64,000 bases of DNA from Tabrizicola_A aquatica. GTDB lineage: Bacteria; Pseudomonadota; Alphaproteobacteria; Rhodobacterales; Rhodobacteraceae. The stretch is taken from the NCBI GenBank assembly GCA_965194375.1, contig OZ239428.1. One strand, 5' to 3'. The notes below the pieces were generated by a model that was not told the origin of the DNA, did no database searches, and saw nothing but the letters and a program-made list of their open reading frames with translations. This document shows, one piece after another, positions 40,542 to 49,625 of the stretch; positions within the stretch are counted from its first letter, which is position 1; every line of letters starts with the position of its first letter. Position numbers and translations under genes: made by a program.

Positions 40542-41389
40542 GGCCCTTTGACCGGGTGATCGTAGCTGATTGGTCGGCGGCCGGGTCTGTATCCCCCGCG
40601 CGGCCTTCGGCCAATGCGATCTGGTTAGGGATCAGCGACAGCGCAGGCACCGAGACGCGCTATTTCCGCAGCCGCGCCAGCGCCGAGGCCTATCTGACCG
40701 AGGCTGTCGAGGCGTCCCAAGGCAGGCTCTTGATCGGGTTCGATTTTCCGATGGGCTATCCTGCGGGCTTTGCCGCGCGGGTGACTGGGGTGCCGACTGC
40801 CCGCGCGGTCTGGGGCTGGCTTGCCCAGCATCTCAGCGATGCGACCGACAATCGCAACTCACGATTTGAAACAGCGGCAAGCATCAATGCCTCCCTTGGT
40901 GGCGCGGGTCCCTTTTGGGGCCGACCGCGCAGCTTGCCCCTGCCCGCCCTGCCCGAGACCAAGGCGGTGAATTATCAGGCCCTTGGGCTGGCCGAGCGGC
41001 GGCAGGTCGAGACCGTGGTGCCGCGCGCCCAGCCGGTGTGGAAGCTTTACACCACCGGTGCGGCAGGCGGTCAGGGTCTGGTGGGGCAGCCGATGATCCA
41101 CCGGCTGGCAATGCTGCCGGGCGTGGCGGTGTGGCCTTTTGATCCGGCCGATGCGCGGGTGGTACTGGCCGAGGTTTACCCCTCGCTTCTGGCGCGTGCC
41201 GTGGCGGCAGACCCGGCCCCGATCAAGGATGAGGCGCAGGTGCGGCTTTTATCGCGCGCGCTGTGGCGGCTTTCGCAGGGCGGGCGCATCGCCCCTCTTT
41301 TCGCCACACCCGGGGGCGCGGTCATCACCGAAGAGGGCTGGATCCTGGGCGCAGGTCACGGGCCAGCGTTGGAGCCGGCGCTGGCATGA
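40538..41389 (+). CDS. Conserved protein with possible RNase H-like fold, coupled to mobA
   Basis: 283 residues. Begins RPFDRVIVADWSAAG with an Asp on a first strand, then LLIGFDFPMGYPAGFAARV, a second Asp-containing strand, and late EVYPSLLA. That arrangement recalls DUF429-type predicted nucleases of the RNase H fold; this is inference. The start overlaps the mobA stop and its own stop overlaps the GNAT gene, so the three form an operon and a link to molybdenum cofactor is possible but not shown. Confidence 0.65.
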   Translation: MRPFDRVIVADWSAAGSVSPARPSANAIWLGISDSAGTETRYFRSRASAEAYLTEAVEASQGRLLIGFDFPMGYPAGFAARVTGVPTARAVWGWLAQHLSDATDNRNSRFETAASINASLGGAGPFWGRPRSLPLPALPETKAVNYQALGLAERRQVETVVPRAQPVWKLYTTGAAGGQGLVGQPMIHRLAMLPGVAVWPFDPADARVVLAEVYPSLLARAVAADPAPIKDEAQVRLLSRALWRLSQGGRIAPLFATPGGAVITEEGWILGAGHGPALEPALA

Positions 41390-41976
41390 CGCGCGGCATC
41401 ACCGTCTCCTTGGGCCTGCCCCCTTCGCTGCGCGATCAGGCGGCGGTGATCTATTGGCAGGCCTTTGGCGGCAAGCTGGGCCGGGTCATGGGGCCAGATG
41501 CGCGCGCCCATGCGTTTTTGGCGCGGGTGATGCGGGCCGATCATGCGCTGGTGGCGCGCGATGAGACCGGGGCGCTGTTGGGCCTTGCCGGGTTCAAGAC
41601 GCCGCAGGGCAGCTTTGCGGGGGGCAGCTGGACCGACATGCGGGCGGTCTTTGGGCTGGCGGGGCTGGCCTGGCGTCTGCCGCTTTTGGCGCTGTTGTCG
41701 CGCGAGGTGGACAACGACCGCTTCCTGCTGGACGGCATCTGCGTGGCCCCGGCCGCGCGCGGGCTGGGGGTGGGGTCTGCCCTGATGGCCGCGATCGAAG
41801 ATGAAGCGCGGGCGCGCGGGTATGCCTATGTGCGGCTGGATGTGATCGACACCAACTGGCGCGCGCGCGCACTTTATGAGCGTTTGGGATATATGGGCAT
41901 CAAGACTGCCCCCTTGGGGCCGTTGCGCCATGTGTTCGGCTTTGACGCGGCGGTGACCATGGTGAAGCCGGTCTGA
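41386..41976 (+). CDS. GNAT-family N-acetyltransferase
   Basis: 196 residues with the acetyl-CoA loop VAPAARGLGVGSALM (Q/RxxGxG/A type) and a C-terminal ARALYERLGYMGI, both typical of GNAT enzymes. Substrate unknown. Overlaps the previous stop (ATGA). Confidence 0.87.
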   Translation: MTRGITVSLGLPPSLRDQAAVIYWQAFGGKLGRVMGPDARAHAFLARVMRADHALVARDETGALLGLAGFKTPQGSFAGGSWTDMRAVFGLAGLAWRLPLLALLSREVDNDRFLLDGICVAPAARGLGVGSALMAAIEDEARARGYAYVRLDVIDTNWRARALYERLGYMGIKTAPLGPLRHVFGFDAAVTMVKPV

Positions 41977-42002
41977 TCGCCTAAAGGCTCTGCCCACCAA
42001 AG

Positions 42003-42127
42003 CCCCCCACCCCATCCCTCCCCACAAGGGGGAGGGGGCCGCTGATCCTCCTATGAGGTAGGGGCGAGATGTCGATTAACAGGGCGCCTCCCCTCCCCCC
42101 GCGTGGGGAGGGGCCGGGGGTGGGGGG
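42003..42127. repeat. 125-bp palindromic REP/MITE-like intergenic element
   Basis: The outer arms CCCCCCACCCC (42003-42013) and GGGGTGGGGGG (42117-42127) are perfect inverted copies. Each end carries an inner hairpin (CCCTCCCC..GGGGGAGGG and CCTCCCC..GGGGAGG), with about 50 bases of non-palindromic centre. It fills most of the gap between two convergent genes. No ORF, no terminal duplications checked. Confidence 0.7.
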
Positions 42128-42141
42128 CCGCTGGCGCAAGT

Positions 42142-43194
42142 TTAGTCAAAAATCCCGGTCACCCGGCCCAACAGCATGAAAGCCCGCACCGTGCGGGTTT
42201 CGGCAAGGTCGGTCAGATCGCTGTCGGTCGCGCCTTGCTCAAATTCGAGAAACACCTTGTCAAAGCTGCGCAGGAAGTGATGCACGGCATCCTTAAAGAT
42301 CGCATCTTCGCGCAGCCGACCCGCCGCCAAAGCCAACGATGCGCGGTCGCGCACCCCGCCCAAGGCCGCGATGCCACGCCCACGTTCACCCATCGCAAAG
42401 CGCCGCCAGATTTCGGGGCGGGCGCGGTCGGGCTTGAGGTCATCCATATAGATGCCCTCTTGGCTGAGCAGTGTAAGCACATCCTGCGCCGCGCGGATCA
42501 GTTTGGCGACATTGCGATCTTCCAGCGCGGCGCGCAGCGCACGGAAGCCTTCCTTGTCGTCGGGGTTTTCGGGGAATTGCAGCGCGCGGATGAAATCGGT
42601 GTTCGACAGCGGCGGGCGCAGCGCCTCGGCCGGGGTGCCAAGCGCCAGCGCGGGCTGTTCGGCGGCCGGGTCGGGCTGCGGGGTGGCCATGGTGGCCTTG
42701 CGATCCGCCGAGGGCTGCACCAGTGACGTATCGCGCCGCGAGGTGAAGGTGGCGAGCGCTGTTTCAGTTTGCCGCGCGGTTTGGGCGATCTCGTTGATCT
42801 TGCGCTCGACCGACGGCTTGATGCCGCCCTGCTGGCCCGCCAAATAGGCGCTGCGCATGGCGTCCACCGTGGCTTGCAGCCGCGCCGCCTCATGCCGCAG
42901 GCTGCGGACGGACCGCAGGGTCACTGCCGCCGCCCAGATCAGCGCCAAGGGCAGGAACACCACCAAAAGCGTCAGCACGAGGCCCAGCGGGGCCGCATCG
43001 GGCGGGGCTTTCCAGATATAGGCAACCACCGCCGATACCCAGACCACACACAAAGCAATCGCCACCCACTCGGTGGAGGACAGCCGCGGATCGGCCCCAC
43101 GGGGCGCATATAGCCCAAGCTCCCCCGGGCGCGGTTCGAATCCGCGCGTCTCGGGGTCTCGGGTGTGCTGGATGTCCTTGTCAGGCATCGTCAC
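42142..43194 (-). CDS. Conserved membrane protein with coiled-coil region
   Basis: 350 residues. Two N-terminal membrane helices (WVAIALCVVWVSAVVAYIW and LVLTLLVVFLPLALIWAAA) are followed by a coiled-coil stretch (SLRHEAARLQATVDAMR, VERKINEIAQTARQTETAL) and a helical cytoplasmic domain ending RTVRAFMLLGRVTGIFD. The two-TM plus coil plan resembles inner-membrane scaffolds, but no known family is claimed. Start may be 43194 or the second Met at 43188. Upstream greA reads the same way. Confidence 0.75.
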   Translation of the reverse strand: MTMPDKDIQHTRDPETRGFEPRPGELGLYAPRGADPRLSSTEWVAIALCVVWVSAVVAYIWKAPPDAAPLGLVLTLLVVFLPLALIWAAAVTLRSVRSLRHEAARLQATVDAMRSAYLAGQQGGIKPSVERKINEIAQTARQTETALATFTSRRDTSLVQPSADRKATMATPQPDPAAEQPALALGTPAEALRPPLSNTDFIRALQFPENPDDKEGFRALRAALEDRNVAKLIRAAQDVLTLLSQEGIYMDDLKPDRARPEIWRRFAMGERGRGIAALGGVRDRASLALAAGRLREDAIFKDAVHHFLRSFDKVFLEFEQGATDSDLTDLAETRTVRAFMLLGRVTGIFD

Positions 43195-43236
43195 TCACTG
43201 GTTTGGTCGGCAGTTGCGGGGGCGCTCCCCCGGGCT

Positions 43237-43707
43237 TTAAATGTAGCGGATCGAAAGAATTTCGTAACTGCGATTGCCGCCGGGGGTCTTGACCTCGACC
43301 GAGTCGCCCTCGTCCTTGCCGATCAGGGCGCGGGCCAAAGGCGAGCGGATGTTCAGCTTGCCCGCCTCGATATCTGCCTCGGTTTCACCGACGATCTGAT
43401 AGGTTTTCTCCTCGTCGCTGTCCTCGTCGACGATGGTGACCGTCGCGCCAAACTTGATCGCCCCCGACAGGCGGGTCGGATCAATCACTTCGGCCAGGGA
43501 CAAAAGGCCCTCAAGCTCTTTGATGCGGCCTTCGATGAAGCTCTGTTTCTCACGCGCCGAATGGTATTCGGCGTTTTCCGACAGATCGCCATGCTCGCGC
43601 GCTTCCGCGATGGCGCGGATGATGGCGGGGCGTTCCACGCTTTTCAGATGCTTCAACTCTTCGTCGAGTGCGACGAAGCCGGCGCGTGTCATCGGGATCT
43701 TTTCCAT
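43237..43707 (-). CDS. greA: Transcription elongation factor GreA
   Basis: 156 residues: N-terminal coiled-coil finger (TRAGFVALDEELKHLKSVERP to EHGDLSENAEYHSAREKQSF) with the acidic tip residues, and the C-terminal FKBP-like domain ending SYEILSIRY. It restarts backtracked RNA polymerase by stimulating transcript cleavage. ATG at 43707 gives the canonical MEKIPMT. Confidence 0.97.
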   Translation of the reverse strand: MEKIPMTRAGFVALDEELKHLKSVERPAIIRAIAEAREHGDLSENAEYHSAREKQSFIEGRIKELEGLLSLAEVIDPTRLSGAIKFGATVTIVDEDSDEEKTYQIVGETEADIEAGKLNIRSPLARALIGKDEGDSVEVKTPGGNRSYEILSIRYI

Positions 43708-43977
43708 GAGCCTTTTCACATAAATGACAAGGCCACGGCCCGGGTGCGGACCATGACCTTGAGAAACCTACAATCCCAACAGACCCCGAAGGCGCACCAA
43801 ATGCAAGGGGGAATGGCGCGAATAGGCATTATGGCGTCGGGGCGGGCCAAGCGGACGCGACAGAAAGTTTCCCTCATGCCGCAATACCAAAACATGATGT
43901 TGCGTCATGGTTGACCTTGACCTGCCCAAAGGGCAAACACGGGCGCAACGAAAAAGCCGGGAACCGAAGAGGAAGCC

Positions 43978-45627
43978 ATGACCGAAATCGTGCGCGAAAC
44001 GATGGAATATGACGTTGTGATCGTGGGCGCGGGGCCGTCCGGCCTGTCGGCGGCGATCCGGTTGAAACAGATCAACCCTGACCTGTCAGTCGTGATCTTG
44101 GAAAAGGGATCCGAGGTTGGCGCGCATATCCTATCGGGCGCGGTTCTGGACCCTTCGGGCCTTGATGCGCTGATCCCCAACTGGCGGGACAAAGGCGCGC
44201 CGATCAAGACCGAGGTGCAGGAGGATAACTTCTATATCCTTGGGCCAGCCGGTCAGATGCGCATCCCGAACTTTCCGATGCCGCCCTTGATGAACAACCA
44301 CGGCAATTACATCGTCTCGATGGCGAATGTCTGCCGCTGGCTTGGCCAACAGGCTGAGGAATTGGGGGTTGAGATTTTCCCGGGCATGGCGTGCTCGGAA
44401 GTGATCTACGGCGAAAATGGCGAAGTGCGCGGCGTGGTCGCGGGCGAGTTTGGCCGCAACCCCGATGGCACGCCGGGGCCGTCCTATGAGCCGGGCATGG
44501 TTCTGGCCGGGAAATATGTGTTCCTCGGAGAAGGCGTGCGTGGGAGCCTCTCGAAAGAGGTGATCGCCAAGTATGACCTCTCGGCCGGCAAGTGCCCGCA
44601 GAAGTTTGGCCTTGGCATGAAAGAAATCTGGGAGATTGACCCGGCCAAGCACAAGCTTGGCACTGTCACCCACACGATGGGTTGGCCGCTTGGGTCGAAC
44701 GCAGGTGGCGGGTCGTTCATCTATCACATCGAGAACAATCAGGTTTACGTCGGCTTCGTCGTCCACCTGAACTACGAAAACCCGCACCTTTACCCCTACA
44801 TGGAATTCCAGCGCTTCAAGCACCACTCGATGGTGGCGGAACTCTTGAAGGGCGGCAAGCGCGTGGCCTACGGCGCGCGGGCGATTTCCGAGGGTGGCTG
44901 GCAGTCGATCCCGAAGATGGTCGCGCCGGGCGTGGCTCTCTTAGGCTGCTCGGCGGGCCTCGTGAACGTGCCGCGCATCAAGGGCAACCACAACGCCATG
45001 CTGTCGGGCATTGCGGCGGCAGAGGCGGCGGCCAAGGCCATCGCGGCGGGACGTGCCAGCGATGAGCTGAACGATTACGAGACGGCCGTTCGCACCGGCT
45101 CGATTGGCAAGGACCTGAAGAAGGTCCGCAACGTCAAACCGCTTTGGTCCAAGTATGGCCTGATCGCCAGCCTGACCTTGGGCGGGGCCGATATGTGGGC
45201 CAATACCTTTGGCCTGACCATTCTGGGCACGCTGCGCCACGGCAAGAACGACGCCAAGGCGACCGGCAAGGCCAAGGATTTCGCGCCCATCGACTACCCC
45301 AAGCCCGATGGCGTGTTGTCGTTCGACCGGCTGACCAACGTGGCGTTTTCCTTCACCAACCACGATGAAAACCAGCCCGCCCATCTGCGGCTGAAGGATG
45401 CCTCGGTGCCGATTTTGGTGAACCTGCCCGAATATGCCGAACCCGCGCAGCGCTATTGCCCGGCAGGTGTGTATGAGGTGATCGCCGAAGAGGGCAAAGA
45501 GCCGCGCTTCCAGATCAACTTCCAAAACTGCGTGCATTGCAAAACCTGCGACATCAAAGATCCGTCGCAGAACATCACTTGGACCACGCCAATGGGCGGC
45601 GGCGGACCGAACTACCCGAACATGTGA
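43978..45627 (+). CDS. Electron transfer flavoprotein-ubiquinone oxidoreductase
   Basis: 549 residues. FAD-binding VIVGAGPSGLSAAIRL, then SGAVLDPSGLDALIP, and a C-terminal [4Fe-4S] site formed by Cys in RYCPAGVYE and NCVHCKTCDIKDP. It moves electrons from ETF (loaded by acyl-CoA dehydrogenases such as that at 34608) into ubiquinone at the inner membrane. AGAGGAAG precedes the ATG. A terminator follows. Confidence 0.97.
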   Translation: MTEIVRETMEYDVVIVGAGPSGLSAAIRLKQINPDLSVVILEKGSEVGAHILSGAVLDPSGLDALIPNWRDKGAPIKTEVQEDNFYILGPAGQMRIPNFPMPPLMNNHGNYIVSMANVCRWLGQQAEELGVEIFPGMACSEVIYGENGEVRGVVAGEFGRNPDGTPGPSYEPGMVLAGKYVFLGEGVRGSLSKEVIAKYDLSAGKCPQKFGLGMKEIWEIDPAKHKLGTVTHTMGWPLGSNAGGGSFIYHIENNQVYVGFVVHLNYENPHLYPYMEFQRFKHHSMVAELLKGGKRVAYGARAISEGGWQSIPKMVAPGVALLGCSAGLVNVPRIKGNHNAMLSGIAAAEAAAKAIAAGRASDELNDYETAVRTGSIGKDLKKVRNVKPLWSKYGLIASLTLGGADMWANTFGLTILGTLRHGKNDAKATGKAKDFAPIDYPKPDGVLSFDRLTNVAFSFTNHDENQPAHLRLKDASVPILVNLPEYAEPAQRYCPAGVYEVIAEEGKEPRFQINFQNCVHCKTCDIKDPSQNITWTTPMGGGGPNYPNM

Positions 45628-45658
45628 TCGCAGGGCAGCGGATTTTCTGACAAATTCA

Positions 45659-45698
45659 TGCGGGTCGGGGGAACTATCCCCCGGCCCGCATTGCTTTT
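45659..45698 (+). terminator. Intrinsic terminator after the ETF-QO gene
   Basis: TGCGGG-CGGGGG pairs with CCCCCG-CCCGCA (one mismatch) around a short loop and is followed by TTGCTTTT. Confidence 0.85.
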
Positions 45699-45746
45699 GT
45701 CGGCCCGTCTCACTAGCTATTTGGCAATCCAACAAGGAGCCTGCCC

Positions 45747-47504
45747 ATGCCATCGCCCGCGCCCAAGGTGCTTCGCCCTGTGTTCGGCCCGGTTCTGATG
45801 GCGCTTTGCCTTGGACTGGGGCTTCCCGCCTTGGCGCAAGAGGCCGAAACCGACCCGGTCGAAATGGTGGATGGCGATGCGGGGGCCTTTCTGGCGGCGC
45901 GTGCTGCGGCGGGCCAGTCTGACCACACCGCCGCCGCAGACTGGTTCGCCCGTGCTCTGCTGAGTGACCCGACCAACGCAGGTCTTTTGGAAGGTGCGAT
46001 CCTCGCCAATATCGGGCTCGGGGAATGGGGGCCTGCGGCCAATATGGCCCGGGCGCTGCAAGAGCTTGGGGCGTCTTCACAGGCTGGATATCTTGCGCTT
46101 TTGGTCGAGGCGATTGCGGCCGAGGATTACGCGCTTGTGTTGGAGACAAGCCGCGATGGGGCCAGCGATGGCGCGCTCTTGGATGTGTTGGTCAGCGCAT
46201 GGGCCGAGGTCGGGCTGGGCCGCATGTCCGAAGCGACCGCGACCTTGGACAGCCTCTCCAAGACCCAAGGTATGGCCACCTTTGGCATGTACCACAAAGC
46301 CTTGGCCTTGGCCTCAGCAGGGGACTACGAAGGCGCCCATGCGATCTTATCCGATCCCAATCAGGGCGCCTTGCAGTCCCTGCGGCGCGCAGTGCTGGCC
46401 CATGCCCGCATCTTATCGCAGCTGGAGCGCAACGCTGAAGCCTTGGCGCTTTTGGACGCCAGCTTTGTTGGCGAGCCAGATCCCGAATTGGCACAGTTGC
46501 GCCTCAGGCTTGCGGCAGGCGAACCGGTGCCGTTCGACAGCGTCACCAGCGCCAAGGAAGGCTTGGCCGAGGTGTTCTACACCGTTGCCATGGCGCTGGG
46601 GCAGGACGCCGACGCGACCCATACGCTGATCTATGCCCGCGCCGCACAGGCCCTGCGACCCAATCAGGATGACACCGCCCTTTTGGTCGCCGGGCTGTTG
46701 GAGGAACAAGGCCAGCATGACCTTGCCATTGAGGTTTATGCCACGGTTCCCGCCACAAGCCCCACGTTCCACATTGCGGAAATCGGGCGCGCAGAAGCAA
46801 ACCGGTCCGCAGGTCGCACCGAAGCGGCGATTGAGATCCTGCAGGGCCTTGCCCGCGCAAAGCCTGATCTGTTGGTCGCCCATGTCGCCCTTGCCGATGC
46901 CTATCGGCGCGACGAGCGTTTCGCCGAGGCGCGCGATGTCTACACCACCGCCATCGACCTTTTGGGCCCGCCACGCCCCGAGAACTGGGGGCTGTTTTTC
47001 AGCCGGGGCATCTGCGCCGAGCGTCTGGGCGACTTTGAAGGCACCGTGGCCGACATGCGTGAGGCGCTGCGGCTGAACCCTGACCAGCCGCAGGTGCTGA
47101 ACTACCTTGGCTACAGCTATGTCGACCGGGGCGAAAACCTTGAAGAAGCCCTGTCGATGATCGAACGCGCCGTCGCAAAGGAACCGGGATCGGGCTATAT
47201 CATCGACAGTCTGGCTTGGGCCTATTACCGGCTGGGCCGCTATCAAGATGCAGTCGCGCCGATGGAGCGGGCCTCGCTTCTGGAGCCGGTTGATCCGATT
47301 GTCACGGACCATCTGGGTGATGTTTACTGGGCCGTGGGCCGCACGCGCGAGGCCGAATTCCAGTGGCACCGAGCGATGTCTTATGGGCCGACCGAAAAGG
47401 ACGCCACCCGCATCCGCCGCAAGCTTGAGATCGGGCTGGACGCCGTGCTGGCCGAAGAAGGGGCGCCACCCCTTGCCCCGGTTGAGGCCAAGGCCAACCC
47501 GTGA
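45747..47504 (+). CDS. Secreted TPR-repeat protein
   Basis: 585 residues. Signal peptide (VLMALCLGLGLPALAQ, cleaved near residue 31) and then about ten tetratricopeptide-like helical pairs, clearest in PENWGLFFSRGICAERLGDF, DQPQVLNYLGYSYVDRGENL and DSLAWAYYRLGRYQDAVAP. Probably a periplasmic scaffold. The stop overlaps the GTG of ispE (GTGA), an arrangement common in this family of bacteria. No enzymatic motif. Confidence 0.88.
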   Translation: MPSPAPKVLRPVFGPVLMALCLGLGLPALAQEAETDPVEMVDGDAGAFLAARAAAGQSDHTAAADWFARALLSDPTNAGLLEGAILANIGLGEWGPAANMARALQELGASSQAGYLALLVEAIAAEDYALVLETSRDGASDGALLDVLVSAWAEVGLGRMSEATATLDSLSKTQGMATFGMYHKALALASAGDYEGAHAILSDPNQGALQSLRRAVLAHARILSQLERNAEALALLDASFVGEPDPELAQLRLRLAAGEPVPFDSVTSAKEGLAEVFYTVAMALGQDADATHTLIYARAAQALRPNQDDTALLVAGLLEEQGQHDLAIEVYATVPATSPTFHIAEIGRAEANRSAGRTEAAIEILQGLARAKPDLLVAHVALADAYRRDERFAEARDVYTTAIDLLGPPRPENWGLFFSRGICAERLGDFEGTVADMREALRLNPDQPQVLNYLGYSYVDRGENLEEALSMIERAVAKEPGSGYIIDSLAWAYYRLGRYQDAVAPMERASLLEPVDPIVTDHLGDVYWAVGRTREAEFQWHRAMSYGPTEKDATRIRRKLEIGLDAVLAEEGAPPLAPVEAKANP

Positions 47505-48352
47505 GCGCGCGGGCGGAAACCGCGCTGGCGCGCGCTAAGGTCAACCTGTCGCTGCATGTCACCGGGCAGCGGGCCGATGGGTATCATCTTTTGGACAGTT
47601 TGGTGGTCTTTGCCGATCTGGGCGATGTGATCACGTGCACAGGGGCAAAGCCGCTGACGTTGGACCTGTGCGGCCCCGAAAGCCAAGGGCTGACAGCGGC
47701 CGAGGACAATCTGGTCTTGCGCGCGGCGCGGGCCTTTGGCGCGCCCTTTGGGGCGGCGATCACGCTGGACAAACGGCTGCCCGTCGCCTCGGGCATTGGC
47801 GGCGGCTCTGCCGATGCGGCGGCGACGCTGGTGGCCTTGTCACGGTTGTGGGGGCTGGGTTTGCCCTCGGCAGACCAGGTCTTGGCGCTTGGGGCCGATG
47901 TGCCGGTCTGCCTTGCCGGGCATGCCGCTCGGATGCAAGGGGTTGGAGAGCAGGTCAGCCCCCTGCCCCATGCCCTCCCACCCGCCCATCTGGTGCTGGT
48001 CAATCCGCGCGTTCAGGTGTCCACCCCGGTGGTCTTCAAGGGTCTGGCGCGCAAGGACAACGCCCCCATGCCCGCCGATCTGCCACGGCTCAGCACCGTG
48101 GCCGAGTTGGCGGCGTTTCTGGCAGCACAGCGCAACGATCTGGAAGCCCCCGCCCTGCAGGCAGAGCCTGTCATCGGGCTGGCCAAGGCAGCGCTTGGGG
48201 CGCAGGCGGGCTGCTATCTCGCACGGATGTCGGGATCAGGGGCCACCTGCTTTGGGCTTTTCGCCGATGCGCAATCGGCAGGGGCAGCAGCGGCGGCCAT
48301 CCGCGCCGCCTATCCGACATGGTGGGTTGAAGCGGCGGCGATAGCGGCCTGA
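47501..48352 (+). CDS. ispE: 4-diphosphocytidyl-2-C-methyl-D-erythritol kinase
   Basis: 283 residues, GHMP kinase. N-terminal AKVNLSLHVTGQRADGYH, the ATP loop LPVASGIGGGSADAAAT, and the late RMSGSGATCFGLF. Fourth step of the MEP pathway, after Dxs. Starts at GTG coupled to the TPR gene. Its stop abuts the convergent prenyl synthase stop with no gap. Confidence 0.96.
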   Translation: MSARAETALARAKVNLSLHVTGQRADGYHLLDSLVVFADLGDVITCTGAKPLTLDLCGPESQGLTAAEDNLVLRAARAFGAPFGAAITLDKRLPVASGIGGGSADAAATLVALSRLWGLGLPSADQVLALGADVPVCLAGHAARMQGVGEQVSPLPHALPPAHLVLVNPRVQVSTPVVFKGLARKDNAPMPADLPRLSTVAELAAFLAAQRNDLEAPALQAEPVIGLAKAALGAQAGCYLARMSGSGATCFGLFADAQSAGAAAAAIRAAYPTWWVEAAAIAA

Positions 48353-49357
48353 TCAGGCGATCCGGGCCACCACATAGGCCGACAAATCATCCAGCATCTG
48401 GCGCAAAGGATGGTCAGGCACCTGCGCCAAAGCCGCACGCCCGCGGGCAGCCCATGCGAGCGCATCCGCGCGCGCCGCGTCCAGAGCGCCGTGACGGTTC
48501 ATGATTTCCTGCGCCTGCGCGAGGTCACCCTCACGCTGGTCGCCCTTTTCAATCACCCGCACCCAAAAGGCGCGCTCTTCGGCATTGGCCTTGGCCACCG
48601 CCTTGATCAGCGGCAAGGTCAGCTTGCGCTCGCGGAAATCGTCGCCCACATTCTTGCCGATGGCGGCCGTGGTGCCGGTGTAATCCAGAAGATCATCGGC
48701 AATCTGAAAGGCGATGCCCAAAGCGTCGCCATAGGTGTAAAGCGCTTGCACCACATCTTCGGGCGCGCCTGCGACAACGCCGCCCACCTCGGTCGCCGCC
48801 GAGAACAGGGCAGCGGTCTTGCCGCGCACCACTTTCAGATAGATGTCCTCGCTCGTCGCCAGATCCTGCGCGGCGGTCAGTTGCAAAACCTCACCCTCAG
48901 CAATGGTGGCCGAAGCATTGGCAAGGATCGCCAAGACGCGGATCTGCCCAGGTTCGGTCATCAGCTGAAAGCTGCGGGCGAAAAGGTAGTCGCCAACCAG
49001 AACCGATGATTTGTTGTCCCACAGCAGGTTCGCCGTCGGCCGCCCGCGCCGCTGGGCGCTTTCGTCAACCACATCATCATGCAACAGCGTGGCGGTGTGA
49101 ATGAACTCCACCGCCGCGGCAAGATGCACATGATAGGGCCCTGCATAGCCGCACAGCCGCGCTGCGGCCAAGGTCAGCATTGGGCGCAGGCGCTTGCCGC
49201 CCGCCTCGATCAGATGGGCGGTGACTTGCGGAATGCGGGGGGCGTGTTCCGAGGCCATACGCTCGCGGATCAACAGATTGACCGCAGCCATATCGGCAGC
49301 CAGATAATCTGCCAAACGATCCTGCGGTTTTGGCATGTGATCCAAGGACATCCCCAT
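48353..49357 (-). CDS. ispB: Polyprenyl diphosphate synthase (probable quinone side chain)
   Basis: 334 residues, trans-polyprenyl synthase. First motif LLHDDVVDES, second FQIADDLLDYTG, and the GGKRLRPML substrate loop. The residues just before the first motif (IHTATL) are small, which allows long chains, so it probably makes the C40-C50 ubiquinone tail rather than GGPP (CrtE does that). Start could also be 49351 or 49336. Confidence 0.9.
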   Translation of the reverse strand: MGMSLDHMPKPQDRLADYLAADMAAVNLLIRERMASEHAPRIPQVTAHLIEAGGKRLRPMLTLAAARLCGYAGPYHVHLAAAVEFIHTATLLHDDVVDESAQRRGRPTANLLWDNKSSVLVGDYLFARSFQLMTEPGQIRVLAILANASATIAEGEVLQLTAAQDLATSEDIYLKVVRGKTAALFSAATEVGGVVAGAPEDVVQALYTYGDALGIAFQIADDLLDYTGTTAAIGKNVGDDFRERKLTLPLIKAVAKANAEERAFWVRVIEKGDQREGDLAQAQEIMNRHGALDAARADALAWAARGRAALAQVPDHPLRQMLDDLSAYVVARIA

Positions 49358-49397
49358 TCGTCTCGACTTTCTGTCTCACAGCCGCGAAACTAGGGCC

Positions 49398-49625
49398 ATG
49401 AAACTTTTGCTTCAGACAACCGATCCGACTGTGATCGCCTTTGCCCAAGCCCTTCTTGAAGGCGAGGATATAGCCAGCTTTGTGCTGGACGTCCACATGA
49501 GCGTGTTCGAAGGCAGCATAGGCATTCTGCCGCGCCGGCTGATGGTGCTGGAGCGGGATTGGGTCGAGGCGCGCTCGGTTATTCGGGCCAATGGCATTGA
49601 CGAAGGCTATGATGCAGAGCCCTGA
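49398..49625 (+). CDS. DUF2007 small protein
   Basis: 75 residues: KLLLQTTDPTVIAFAQALLEGEDI, then VLDVHMSVFEGSIGILPRRLMV, a pattern of the DUF2007 'putative signal transducing' family with a ferredoxin-like fold. Divergent from ispB and overlapping the next methyltransferase gene. Function unknown. Confidence 0.85.
   Translation: MKLLLQTTDPTVIAFAQALLEGEDIASFVLDVHMSVFEGSIGILPRRLMVLERDWVEARSVIRANGIDEGYDAEP

Noticed and set aside
44941..46149. A 402-codon minus-strand frame over the end of the ETF-QO gene and the start of the TPR gene
   Set aside because: Crosses a terminator and two certain genes; no recognisable motif.
48346..48360. CCTGATCAGG palindrome joining the ispE and prenyl synthase stops
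   Set aside because: It is a by-product of two abutting TGA stops on opposite strands and is too short to act as a terminator.
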